Shown here: piece by piece, positions 48,745 to 60,890 of the stretch | How the letters are laid out: every line of letters begins with the position of its first letter | Position numbering within the stretch: position 1 is the first letter of the stretch | From: Pyrocephalus nanus | Lineage: Eukaryota; Chordata; Aves; Passeriformes; Tyrannidae | Direction of reading: 5' to 3' | NCBI GenBank assembly: GCA_038380795.1 | Contig: CM076279.1 | Location: 4,231,001-4,295,000 of the forward strand | DNA: 64,000 bases | The notes under the pieces: model-generated | The model's input: only the letters and a program-made list of their open reading frames with translations | Databases searched by the model: none | What the model was told of the DNA's origin: nothing | Translations under genes and position numbers: made by a program

Positions 48745-48965
48745 TCAAGGATATTATTCCCATTTTACAGAAGAAAAACTGAGACAGAAAAGCATTAACT
48801 GACTATTTTCTACCAAACCAGACAGAACTGACTCCAGCAGAGCCCTGGGCCACCTCTATCAGGGCACGAAGACATACCCAATGAAATTATGTATCTTGTC
48901 AGAAAACTCTAACAAAAGTGAGAACTGGCGTCCTGTGTCCCCATTCAGAGCACAGCCTATTCCCT
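48745..48965 (-). repeat. MIR-type SINE copy
   Basis: On the plus strand, ATTATTCCCATTTTACAGAA followed by AAAAACTGAGACAGAAAAGC is the reverse complement of the MIR 'TCTGTAAAATGGGAATAAT' and 'CTGAGGCACAGAGAGG' region. Near the far end, GAGAACTGGCGTCCTGTGTC and CATTCAGAGCACAGCCTATT match the reverse complement of the tRNA-like head ('GGGACTCAGGAC...AGTTC'). The middle is expanded or replaced by unrelated sequence, so the copy is longer than normal. Minus orientation. Confidence 0.65.
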
Positions 48966-51900
48966 AAATGTCCTGGAAAATCTCAGAACTAGATTAGAAA
49001 CTATTACTTTCACCACAAAAAATTCAATGACAACTTTTTGGTTTTCAGCGACAGAAAGCTGAAATGTTTTAGTTTTGAACAAAGTTCTTCCCCTCCGCTT
49101 TTGGGGACTGAAATCCAAAGAATTTTTACAAGCAAACCTGATTTTTCCTTCATTTTAACAGAAACTTTGCTACCCAATCAAAGCCTCATATTTTTTTTTA
49201 GAACCTGAACTTGAACATTTTCAGATCATTAGTAAATGAAAAAAAAAAAAAAAGGCATTTTTTTTGACAAGATAAACTTTCCATTAAAAATCACAGAGCA
49301 AGGGGCAATTTTCTCCATTTTCTTCCTCTTCTTCATCAAAACTGGGAGTGGTGGGAAAGAAGGAAGTAAAGGGCTGTGTCTCAGCAGCACCACTCTAGGA
49401 CCAGCTCTAGGAGGCAGTCCCATAGACTCAGCATCATCACAGCCCCTTCCCAGTCCTCTCCAGAGCAGGGAGCAGAAATTGCTCTTAATCTACATCTGCA
49501 CTAAACTGCCCTGCACTCCAGGACCTCACCAGCCATGGCTTTCCCATCCTCAGCATTTCCCCACCACTTGTCCCACAGGGACAGTGCGATGTGTCCAGAT
49601 AGAGTCTGCTCCAGGCAGGATCCAGGCCCTTCCTCCCTGCACCTCAGAAGGGTTAAGGGGTGGGTTTAGTGAGCAGTTGGCACTCCTTTATCTTTCACAG
49701 AGTCCTGAACTGCTTTTGCTGTTATTATAATGCCTGTGTGAAAATTCTGATCACGATTTAGAGCAATAAGGCAGTAAATAGGCTGAGAACTGTGCTCTGC
49801 CTCCCCGAACACTGGAACCAGGGACACTAAGCTCCCAACTTAGGAATCTAACGTGTGTACCTGACACAACTAAAGCTGGGCAGTGCAGCTGGCTTTGGAT
49901 TAAACCTCCTGTGTTTGGTTTTCTGGCTAGTCAGCATTACCTTGCCTTGAATTAAGTGTCTGCACAGATCCTGAGCAAAGCTGTGCACAGTAACCGGCTG
50001 CACGAGCTCAGGCCCAAGGGCTGAGCAGCACCAAGGATGGCTCACATGGGGCTGTGGAGCTCTGAAGAAGGAAAGGCATTATTTGATCCAAAAAAAAAAA
50101 AAAAAGAAAAAAAAGAAAAAAAATTAAAAAGAGAAAATTTCTGCTTTAAAAGATTTAATTATTTCTAAATGTAAAATAAAATATCCTTAAAGTAACGCAA
50201 AGAAGTTAAACATTCCCTTCGAGGGAAATTCTCTCTTTTAAAAATTATCCCTTTTTCTAATAAACTAGTAATTTATGTAATCCATATAAAACCACTAACA
50301 CTCATTCTTCTATTTTTAAATAACACTGGAGAGCTTTCCCAAGGCTTATTTTATTTTTATGAGAAGGATTAAAAATCGTGATGGTCCAGATTCTTCCACA
50401 CTTCTTCTATCTGCTGACAAGTAACATACTCCTGCCATAACCCCAGCGAGCAGCAGCTGGGGATGTGTCCTGTGGAATTTGCAGCACTCCACTGGCTGCA
50501 GTGGAGTAATGCCAGGCTGACAGATTCACTGCTCTGAATGCAACACCATCTGATTTGGAGCTTGCTGAACAAGTCATAAATCAAGCGATCTTTATGTTTC
50601 TAGACAAACATTTCAAGAAAAACAAGGATAAAGGATCTCTATATAGAGCTATTTGTTCTATCCAGTCTCTTACCCAGCTTAGTATTTTTATTGCTTCACA
50701 ATGAGCATATTGTGATTTGTCTAGACTGCAGGGGAGGATGCTTTACCCTTTCAAAGTAACTCAAGGCTGTATCCCTGTTTTTCCCCCAGAAGAGGATCAG
50801 GGGAAGAAACTACAGCTGAGACACCACCCTTCCTCGGGCTCGCTCTGCCAGGGATGCTGCTGAGCTCCAACCCCTACCTAAAACACGCAGAAAGAATAAT
50901 CTACTCTTAAGTAACTCACAGTGCTCTAGTTTTGGATGCAGTTTTGTGCTAAAGTGAGGCAAGACTGAGAGACTGAACCACGGCACAGTATCTCAGATGG
51001 CACTGCAGACACACACTGAGGGGACACACATCACCTTCACCACTCAAAGGAACAGGGGGGTGAAGTCTGCTCAGAGAAGAAAATCCCTCCTGCTCTCTCA
51101 CACCTCCCCTCTGCCCCTTATTTCTCTCTCAAATAATTCAGATGTTTTAGCCCTTCCAGACAAAAACTGGAGCTTTAAATTAAAATGTCATCTGTTAGTA
51201 AAGAAACTAAGCTATGTTTTTCATTCCTGAGAAAGGACTCACTTATGCTTATAACTATAAGTTGCTAGTGATTAAGCAACTGGTATATTTTCACACTCAT
51301 TAAAAGAAACACGGTGTGTTCGCCTTTCTAAGAAAAGGCATCTTGTTTGTAATACTGTAATACATTGGGAACACCTTCTAATTGGCTTCTAGTGCCCCTT
51401 GCCAAAATTCAGACACAAGTTTGTTTATTTACACAAGGAAAAAAATAAAACATTGTATAATTAGTCGAGTAATGGACTCCTAAATTCAGCAACTCAGAGG
51501 TATGCAAAACTGACAAACTTTTTAAGATTCCATTTTGGTTTATGAAATATCTCAATAGGTAGCCCAGACTGCATCATGGCTATTGTAGCAATGTGCTGCT
51601 CAATGTGGTGTTTGTGTCGAGATGGAAAACTTTGACATGTTTGATTTTTATGCAAGTCAATTAACTTGTTTTTTAAAACTGTAAGGGTATGCTTTGCAAA
51701 TAAGATTACTTACTATAAATTATGAGAACATAGGGCTCCATTCAGACAAAAATGTTACACACCCCTTACACATGCATAAGTCTGCAGAATATAGTTCTGC
51801 ACCCTGACAACTTATTCAGCTAGGGGTAGGAGCTTATTTTGGTCTATTCCGTGGGGGCTTTCCTAAAAAGATATGAACAAAAGGGGATAGAGACTTAATT

Positions 51901-54900
51901 AGAATGTCTCTCTACACCCCACCTTCCTTTGCACCACCCAGGCAATTCCAACAGGCCAAAACCTCTCCTTATGTGGTGAGGGAAGAATTTCTTTTTTCAG
52001 TTAAGTCAGCCCAGAGCAGAATTAGCAATGGTATGTCCCCCTAACCACAGCACAGACAGACATTTGGCCATTCCCACCTGTGAGTTCTGCTCTCAGCACT
52101 CGCACTCAGGCACGGTCTGTTGACTGCAGGCATGTCCATCTGTTAACACAACCTTCATTGTGCTTGGCCCCAGCTCAGGTGGGACCCTCACACCAAGACT
52201 TCAGGGGGAAGCTGTCCCTGGAAGAGAGACACTGAAAACCAGAAATGACACACCACCAGCAGCACAAATGAACGTGGCAGGGGTGCTGCAGTCAGCACAA
52301 ATCGTTTTCATTTCAAGTGACAGACACTTGGTGAAGATTTCTTGCTTCCAAAACGCAGATTCTTCGATGGGTGCACCAGAAATGCAGGATGACTATTTGG
52401 CACTCAAAATACAACCTAAAGAACTGCAGAGATGTACTTGGGGCTTGGACGCAATGACAGTGCCAATACATACACAAAGCAAATCCAGAGACAAGTATGA
52501 GTCACAGAAAGAAAAACTGTGGAATTTTGTCCAGGTCCTTTCCACTTTTTACACATGCAGAGAAACTCTACCTAAGCAAACCATCCCATTGATTACATAT
52601 GTAGGCAAGAATTGCTCGCATGAAGAAAGGTCACTGGATCTGGTCCCTGCTTTATGCACGTTGTGATAGAAAGCCAACTCTTACTAAGTCCAAGACTTGT
52701 TCCCATTAGTTGTGAATACTAGGTTAAGGCACAGGAGAGCACTTTGTCTTCCTTGCCAGCTTCAGTCTAGGTAATGAAGTCATTCTTATTAGAGCTTGAT
52801 GTTAAATTGTTGGTTCTGATCTAAAGTCTGCAGCAGAGAGAGTCCATATTGCAGATTACTCATTTCTTAAGATGTCTTTTACCTAGACAAAAAGCTTAAA
52901 AATAGGAGGAATGATTGAGAAGATTAAGAGACAACTGGCTTTCCTTGTCCTCTGGCTACATTCTAGACAACCTCTTCCCCAGACTCTTTGCTATCAGAAC
53001 TTTCAGGTTAGAGCAGCAAACTGGGTAGAAATACAAGCAGAGGAGCACGTGTGCACAGACACACTCAGGAAAGGCAGCTCAGGCAAAAGACCTTCCAGAG
53101 TTCGATTCCCATCACTACACATGCGTTCAGAATGAGGAGGACGCTGCTCTGATCAGAAATCAGCCGTGGCATTTACCAGAACTGACCTGCCACGTATGGA
53201 AAGACACTTCCCATTCCCGAGGAGAACCAGCTACGTGCCTCCCAGCAGCCTCCCAATGTCGGGTCAACTGTTGTTACTGGCAAGACACGGCTGTGGAAAG
53301 GCTGCAACAGAATCAGGGACTCATCACTACCAGTATGTGTTGCTATGGACACCATTGAAGAAAAGCAAAATCATTTGAGAAGGAAATAAAAGACTCTTTT
53401 CCACCAGTAGTGACAGACACTCTAATAGGTTAGTGATCCTGGTGGAATGCTAATCAACAGCACATAGAAAGACTTGGAAGTCATGCAACTTTTAATATTC
53501 CTAGAGAAGGAGAGGAGAAGTGAATTCGTGTACTGGTGGCCAATCGCACAGGATTTACACTGACACTTAGAACTCCACCACAGGCATCACACCTTAATGC
53601 CACAGATAACTCAGATAATACTTTTGTCTTACAAGTCCTTCCTCTCCAGGATCTCAGCTCCAAGCCACAGTCACCTGGAGAGCCCATCCACACGTTCCCA
53701 CTGAACCAACCACCGAAATGGCGCTGGATTCCTCACTTCCACAAAACTGAGCAGCTCATCTGACACCAGCAGTGCTGTGCTGATTTACTGCAGCCGTGGG
53801 TCTGGCGGCTGATTTGAGCTCTGAGACAATCTAATTTTTCCATTCCTCACAGCCCTGGTGAATAATTTAAATATGCGCTCTGAGCTCACCAAAAATAATA
53901 CATTTTCAAAATTTTTGGTAAGCTGAAAAATAAGAAATGCTGGCTCAGAATCGCATAAAACACTCTGTTTGATCTTACAGAGTGTAATTTTGATTGAAAT
54001 GGGATTTTGGTTTACATAGGTTAAAAAAGGAATGAATTTTTGTCCCAGAATTGAATGAGGACTTTCAAAAGGAAAAAAACCCCAATCATTTTAAGTTAGG
54101 TCTTACCCTGAAAACATCAGAACAAAATATTTTATTTTTAAAAAATTCTTTAATGTTTCCAAAGCTGGAAATTGGCCACATTTTGTCAGCTGATGTGAAT
54201 CTGTAAAATGTTACACTGCCACTGAGTCACCATTTTTGCCCCAGAAAATCTGCTAAAATATTTTTCTCAGCTGTACCAGCAGACAAATCTGTTGACCTTA
54301 GGAAGACAATTTGCACAAGTAGGGCCAGGGGCATTAAATTTACTGTTTTAACAGAACCTAAACCATTATGAGCAATTTACACCAGAAATATAGAAACAGA
54401 GGCTCAAAGAAACTTTCAATCTTGTTTCATTTAGTGTACAATGAAATGAATCCAAAATACAAGGTCAATACAGAACAAATTATAGAATTGCTCAGTAAGG
54501 CTGGAAGGCAGCAAAATACTCTGAAACAAATAACATATTTGAGTCACACATTGCAAGTGACATCACAGAAATGATGCTCAAGAACATCTGAGGCAGGAGG
54601 AGATTTGGGGCTGTTTAATACAGCAGAGCTACTCATGGATTCAGGGCATTCAGATCTATCATTCAGTGCTCCAATAACTTTTTTACATACTTTCTTTCAA
54701 TTAAAATCAGTTGTTTTGGACCATGCTGTCTATATGCTGGACTGTATGAGTCCATATGCTCTGTTATGAATATTAAATTCCTGACAACAACAGAACCCAA
54801 AAGTGATGTGGGGAAGAGAGATCCAGTAGCTCCCTTATCTGGTAAGATAAGATGAAGAGCAAGCTCAGCTGTCGTCAAAAATCAAGGAACCAACCCAAGG

Positions 54901-56918
54901 CCTTGCCCAGAGGGACAGGCACACAGAGCAGGACTCAGGTCATGTCTCTCAGAGGCCATTCAGCCTTTTCAGGGCTGATGTCACCTGAGCTGCAGGGCAG
55001 AGGCACCGCAGCGCTCCCCAGAAATGGGAGGGTCAGGTCAGGGCTGTCCAGGTTTGGCTCCAGATAAATTTGGCAACCGAGCTCCGGCAATTCACTTGCA
55101 GGACACAAACCCACAGGAAACCAGGTTTCACAGGTTACTGTAACACAAATATTGCAATTTCCCCTCAGTGTTCAAATTATTGTTCCCGCCGAGCAGCACG
55201 AGGGTCACTGAAGGTTGCAGTAGCAGCTGTCCCAAACTTGAACACAGAATATACCTGCACTCTTGTGAAATACAGAGATTGTGTTCCTTTCTGAAGGCTG
55301 AGTCTGCACAGAAAAGAGAAGCTGCCAGCAAATGGCTTCTTGAGGTCAAGTGGCAGCAGTGTGTGCATAGACACCAAAGATCCTGCAATGCACTGACAAG
55401 GATTATTACACCAAATATTCTGCCTAACAGGGAAATAACATTTATGCTCAGCCCCTCAACAGTGCTTCTTTACACTATAAAGTGACCAAGGTCACTTTAG
55501 TTGCAGATTTTCACCTTAACTGTGGCAAAATGGCAAAGGCTGTACTGGAAGTTACTCATGAGCTCCTCAAGATTTGGCAGCACAGCTCTAGAATACATAT
55601 ATCTTACAGTATAGAAAAGGGGTGATAAAAAGGAGGGAAAAAGGTGAAGAGAGGGTAATGCTGCCACAGCTCTTCCTCCCCCATTCTCCCTTTTCCCCTA
55701 CAAATCCAGCCTGGCAGAATATATGGCTTAGAATCCAATTATTTTGCTTTAGGATTTCTCTTTTTTGTGAGAAACTCTAAGTCTCTTTTTTTTTTTCCTC
55801 ATTATTTCAGAGTGAGAAGATTTGGAAAAGGAATTTTCTACAGCTCAGAGGAAAGTTATATACCTAAATCCCATATTTTTTAAAAAAATGTACATCTATT
55901 AACTCTTTCTGGAAAAAAAAAAGAAAACAAACCTTACTATAACCAGTTACAAAATTCACCGTTATCAGACAGAAACTTGTATGTAGCAGTAAAGCTACAT
56001 CTGCTGTTTTCACAGTGTTGTGTGTTATCATTGTCTCCTACTGAGAGCTGGGAATTTCTGCACCCAAAAACTCAAACTATGGGTTTTGTTCCCCCACAGG
56101 TGTCTGCTTGTTGAACAAGATGCCTAATCTGAGGCACCCAGGACTGAAAATGTTAACCTTAAAATCTGTTGGCATCTCTCAGAAGCTTAGGAGTAAGAGG
56201 AACCTAGTCTGGCTGTCTGAAAAGTTTCATTCAGATTGCTTTAAATATTTGGTGGATGATTACAGTCTGAACATTTGACTACATGCCACTTCATTAGACT
56301 CACTCATTTTTTTTGTTCGTACCATGGATGGGAAATTAAAAATGATATTTGATTTCCCATAAGATATGAGAGATATTCAAGGCAGTGTCTGGAAAAAAAT
56401 TAGGATAATAAGGTGTATAAATCTCTGCTTCATTTGAAACAACGCATAAAAGCCAACCCCACATTAATTTTTTTGCTGAAAGAACTTCAATAAGTTTTAA
56501 AGTAAGTGTTTCATTTACTGCCACATGCCACACATACATGGCAAACAGTTTATACAAACCACAACACTCAGCTGTTCCTGGTTAGGTAGAACAGCCCTCC
56601 CCTGAACACCCAGGCTGCTCTTGGTTCCCTCGGGACTCTGGGACAGGGTGCTGAGCGTTTTGGTCCAAGGGAGAACCTACAGGCACGTGGGATGAGCAGC
56701 CAGTCCTTCTGGGGAGGTGCTCCTGGAGCGTTGGTTGAGTGTGAGCCTGAAATTTTGTTGACTCAGCCCAGACTGCTCTGCACTTTCGGAGACAGCTGAA
56801 GTGCAGTGTAACTATCCCTGACCTGGTGGTCCAGCCTTAATGCCTTCTACATGGAGTGCTCAGGGAACTTTATTAGACTTCCCAGTTAACTGGAACACTC
56901 CACTGTGTGTACACACAA
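48966..56918. other. intergenic, no gene seen
   Basis: About 8 kb without a recognisable gene. Open frames of 164 codons (49236-49730, plus) and 168 codons (52160-52666, plus) have no identifiable domain; the second starts without any promoter or splice context. A-rich tracts occur at 49,239-49,253 and 50,091-50,150. I recognised no interspersed repeat with confidence, which is itself notable for such a length. Confidence 0.5.
50091..50150. repeat. A-rich low-complexity tract
   Basis: A15 followed by further A runs broken by single G and TT residues, about 60 bp. No associated retroelement was recognised. Confidence 0.8.
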
Positions 56919-57485
56919 TGGTGCTGGGGGGTGTGGAGAGGTTTGGGGAGTGGAGGGGCTACAGGGGTGGCTTCTGTGAGAAGCTTCCCCCACGTCCAAC
57001 AGGGCCAATTCCAGCCAGCTCCAAGGTGCCCACATTGGAGCAGGGTCCTGGCAGCCCCTGTGGTCCCATGGAGAGAGGAGCTGACAGTGGAGCAGGGAAG
57101 AGTGTGAGAATGCTCTGGCTGAGGTGGAAGGAGCAGCAGAGACAATATGTGATGAACTGGCCCCAGCCCCCATTCCCATCCCCCTGTGCTGCTGGTGGGG
57201 AAGACAGAGAGAAAATCAGGAGTGCATTTATAGCTGGCAAGAAGGGAGGGTTGGGAGGGAGGTGTTTTAGGATTTGGTTTTATTTCTCAGTACCCTACTC
57301 TGACTTGATTGGTAATAAATTAATTTCCCTGAGTTGAGTCTGTTTTGCCTGTTGTGGTAATTGGTGAGTGATCCCTCCCTGCCCAAGAGCCTCTTGTCGT
57401 ATTTTCTCTCCCGGTCCAGCACAGGAGAGGAGTGATGGAGCAGCTCTGGTGGGCACTGGCATCCAGCCAAGGTCAACCCACCACA
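56919..57485 (+). mobile_element. solo LTR of an avian ERVL-type endogenous retrovirus, internally deleted
   Basis: This matches a long, common avian LTR from one end to the other in plus orientation. The left part contains GGGGCTACAGGGGTGGCTTC and TGTGAGAAGCTTCCCCCACG. The right part contains TGATTGGTAATAAATTAATT, then GAGTCTGTTTTGCCTGTTGT, and ends in GGTCAACCCACCACA. AATAAA at 57,314-57,319, followed by a GT-rich stretch, is the expected LTR polyadenylation signal. The copy is about 570 bp, while the recalled full length is roughly 1.1 kb; the missing part is the middle. No gag, pol or env sequence adjoins it, so it is a solo LTR left by recombination between two LTRs. I could not fix a target-site duplication. 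The 165-codon frame at 56840-57337 lies mostly in the LTR and is not a gene. Confidence 0.85.
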
Positions 57486-60030
57486 ACAACATAAGATCCA
57501 GATCCAGCAAACTGCCTGGTGAAAAGGGGCTCTTCACACCCTTCTGGAGCCAAGAGCAGACACAGCGAGACAGAGACACCTGAGTGTTTCTAAGGCCACG
57601 AGAAAGACTTCTAATGTAGCACTGAGACTTAATTTGGGAAGTGATTCTAGCTGAGGCTTATTTACAAGAGCTTCAAGGTTCAAGTCAATGACCTCATTTA
57701 TTGTGCAAGTATTACCTACAAAACAAAATTTTATCCACTTATTCCAAAAGGACATGATGAACCTTGAAGTTCACTCAGTTTTAAAAGACAGTATTTCACC
57801 TTGTCTCACAGGGTTATAAAGTCTCTCTACCAATTTATGTACATTTTCAATAATATTTATGCAACATTTTTCAACACTCTGTTGCTGCATGAAAGAAATG
57901 GAGTGCTCTTGGAGGAACAAATCTATGCAAAGGGCAAAATAAACCTGTCTAGATATGCAGTATCTCTAAATGCACAAGCAAACTAGGAGAGGGTGTGAGT
58001 AAAAACTATTTTCTGTCCATTCTTTGCTCACAGACAGTATTATGAAGTGCTTGGAATACCAGAAGGTTCATTTTAAAACAGAGGAGTGATGTTTACACTT
58101 GTCCTTATATAAATATGTCTTAGTTTTATGTACTTCTTTTTCTTAATACTTCAACTCATCCTATTTATAGCTCAGAAAAGGTGCTGGATTTTTTTATTGC
58201 ACAGGTACAATGCAGCAGCTTGGCAAGAATATTTTGAATCACAGTCTTTTCATCCTTTGTTCAGAGAAAAGCGTGTTCAGAGCTGCCTGACTGGGGATCC
58301 CATGGAAGGGTAACCTCTAACCTGAGCCCTGGAAAGTGTCACTGCAATAACTAAGGTATTTGTACTGGTAAGCATAAGATGCATTTACTATGAAGTTATT
58401 TGCACCATCCAGTGCAGCAAGAACTTCAATTAATATAGCAGAGCCTGGCTCTTGTGTTTGCTGCATCTTCCTCTGGATCATGGTTGTGCATCCAAGCCAG
58501 GCAGTAAGCTGCCAGGTGTAGGCCAAAAATAAAGATATTACTATGCCAGAAGGAAAATACTATAAGGGTTGTATCAATGCAAGGGACTATACTGGTTATA
58601 TTCTCCTATATTAATCCCTCCCCCACAAAACAAACAGAAAAACCCCCAACAACAACGTCCTCTTATTGCTACTAAATGACAAACACAGATCAAACATCCC
58701 CATTCCTGTTTCATTCTGCACTTTGGACTGAGAATCCTTGCAAGCATGTCGGTTCTGGTGGTGGCTTTGTGATCTGGATCCTGCTTGGTAGGATCTATGC
58801 AGAGCCCAACAACTCATTCTACAGAGCCCACTCTGCAGGCATCAGATGACTGTGGCTTTCAGTTACTACCTCTGGATCGGAGCCAGAAGCCTAGTGGTGA
58901 AAAGCTCTTTATACCATTACCAATCCCTCGAGCCACCCAGTCCTTCTCCATTGCATACAGGTTTTTAGTGTTGTGCCTTAAGATCTGTTCTGGTTCTGAG
59001 TAACGTTCTTTGTGATGGCAGCCTTGCCACTCCCCCTCTCATGAGGGGAAAAAAAACAACGAGGAGGGAGTGTGAAACCTATTTTCAAACTGTGTTATGA
59101 TTATCTGATGCAGTGACTACACTGGGATTCTCCAAGGGAGAGACCTGAGTCCTGGGGAATGTCTGCCTTAGGTTAAGAGCAGGCTCCAGGCTGGTCAGTG
59201 CTAGGATGTGTGAGCTGCTGCCTTCAGCTGGGTGGCAGCTCTTGGACAGCAGCACCCACACACTGCCAGAGCCCCTCAAAGGGATGGCTCCGAAGCATTC
59301 CAGGACATCCACAGACTGACCAGGCCTGACTGCACACACAGGTTAGCCTGGCCTTGAGTGCTGACACAGAATGATGCTCGAAGGCAGCATAAATACACCC
59401 CTGGAGAGGGCAGAACGCTCAACCAGCGAGCCCCAGAGCATCTGCTCTCAGCTGGTCTCCATCTGAGCTATCGCCCGACAGAGTCAAAGGCTAAACTGTG
59501 CCATCTCTGCACCCCTGTCCTCCAGTTCAGCAGGGAGAAGTGACTCACTGTGACGTTATACCTGTGCACATTTCTCTTCCAGCAGCTTTTCTCCCAGACT
59601 CCTCAAAAGCCCATCACACAGAGCAGCTGCTTTCCCCACAAGGAACAAGCTGCAGGGGACTTAACAGTAATACACTGGTACCCAGCCTTCACGAAGAGGG
59701 CTGTAAGCTGCTGATCCTGCAATAACACCTCCGAGGATTTAGAGTCTTTAATGTTGATTGCTGAATATTTCTGTTCCCCCTCTGAACCATTCCAACAGTT
59801 GTTTCAAGCGAATGTATTCATTCCCTTCCTTTTAACCATTGGAGCTTCTTGCTCGGCCTGGGAGCAGGGAAGAGGGAATGAAAGGGTCTCTTCAAATTTG
59901 CTGTAGCTGCTCTCTTTAAAAGAGAGCATTGACACAGGTTCTGCAGCTCTCTGGTGCAGCGAGGCTCCCGGAGGACCTGCAGGCACAGAGAGACTGCACG
60001 ATCCGTGTGGGCACTCCGGGAGGAGTGTGG
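57486..60030. other. intergenic, no gene seen
   Basis: Unique sequence. No exon, CpG island or recognisable repeat. GC-richer parts (59,150-59,500 and 59,900-60,050) produce overlapping frames of 60-85 codons on both strands. Confidence 0.5.
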
Positions 60031-60081
60031 CTGCTCTCCTCCCCTCTGCACGGGAGTATCGTATCTATTCCTAGCATGGAT

Positions 60082-60098
60082 CTACCAGGTGGCAGCAC
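60082..60098 (+). promoter_or_regulatory. CTCF-type binding motif
   Basis: CTACCAGGTGGCAGCAC fits the CTCF core (consensus of the form CCACCAGGGGGCAGCAC) with two differences. It has the same orientation as the motif at 32,231. Its position 2.6 kb before the CpG-dense right end would suit a boundary element. Occupancy is unknown. Confidence 0.45.
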
Positions 60099-60119
60099 TC
60101 CCCTGCCAACATACCTTTG

Positions 60120-60310
60120 GTTTGGCTTACCTTGAAAGCTATGATGTTATATTATATGGTGACGTCATTATATTTATTTCAACTTTCAATGAAGATTCCT
60201 GGCAAATCTCCGAGCTGGAATATCTTCTTTTTAATGGGTCCAAGATCCAGCCAACGTGGTGCGCAGATTACATTTACACAACACAGCCCAAGTAAGGTGA
60301 AGTGTTGATG
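60120..60310. other. candidate conserved element with a perfect CRE
   Basis: TGACGTCA at 60,160-60,167 is the full palindromic cyclic-AMP response element bound by CREB/ATF proteins. The surrounding 190 bp lack repeat signatures and keep several CpGs. A plus-strand frame stays open to 60,295 and is followed by CAAGTAAGG, a passable splice donor with GT at 60,292, so a short non-coding or coding exon cannot be excluded. The translated product resembles nothing I know. Confidence 0.3.
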
Positions 60311-60814
60311 TTACTAAATTAAGATTATTTCTCTATTAAAACTATGAGAGAGCAAAAACTTGTCCAGTATTTATACAACTATTACTGCTGTAATTTCTGG
60401 CTGTGGTTGTTTTGGTGATGACTCCACTATGCACTCATGTAATCTCAAGAATTCATCTTTGTGGTAGTATTTTGAAAATTATAAAAAGAATCAAATCTGT
60501 TTTTTCAGTTAAGTACATGTGTGAGGACACAGCACTTTATTGGTGTGTCTAATGTTTTCTAGTTGGTTGATTTTCATCACACTACCTGCACTAATTCTGA
60601 ATGAGCTTATTATAAACCTCTGGACAACTTACTCTGGTCTACTTATTTATGCTTTTATCAACTGTGCTACTCTTAGGCCTTACCCTTAGTGGATTTTGAA
60701 TAAACACAAGGTGTGAGAGAACAAGCTATTCTGGACAAAGACTAACTACAGTGATGAAGATGATGACACACTGCACTCCTCATCAGGAATCACAGCACAC
60801 AGTTCACATACCCA
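60311..60814. other. intergenic, no gene seen
   Basis: AT-rich unique sequence between the CRE-containing block and the next SINE. Nothing was recognised. Confidence 0.45.
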
Positions 60815-60890
60815 AGTGAGGTTACACAGTCTATGGCTGAAGCAGAAATTAATTTAAATTCCCAGTATTATGCTTTCAGACCCTAAAATT
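60815..60890 (-). repeat. MIR-type SINE fragment
   Basis: AGTGAGGTTACACAGTCTAT followed by GGCTGAAGCAGAAATTAATT and TAAATTCCCAG is the reverse complement of the MIR CORE-to-box B region ('...CAAGGTCACACAGCTAGTAAGTGGCAGAGC' then 'GGGATTTGAACCC'). Only about 75 bp remain. Minus orientation. Confidence 0.5.

Noticed and set aside
49236..49730. 164-codon open frame on the plus strand
   Set aside because: It starts in a poly(A) tract giving a lysine run and continues through ordinary non-coding sequence.
52160..52666. 168-codon open frame on the plus strand
   Set aside because: The longest frame in unique sequence, but it has no recognisable domain, hydrophobic pattern, promoter or splice context. 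One frame of this length is plausible by chance in 64 kb.
56840..57337. 165-codon open frame on the plus strand
   Set aside because: It lies almost entirely in the solo LTR, which is non-coding; it has no gag, pol or env similarity.
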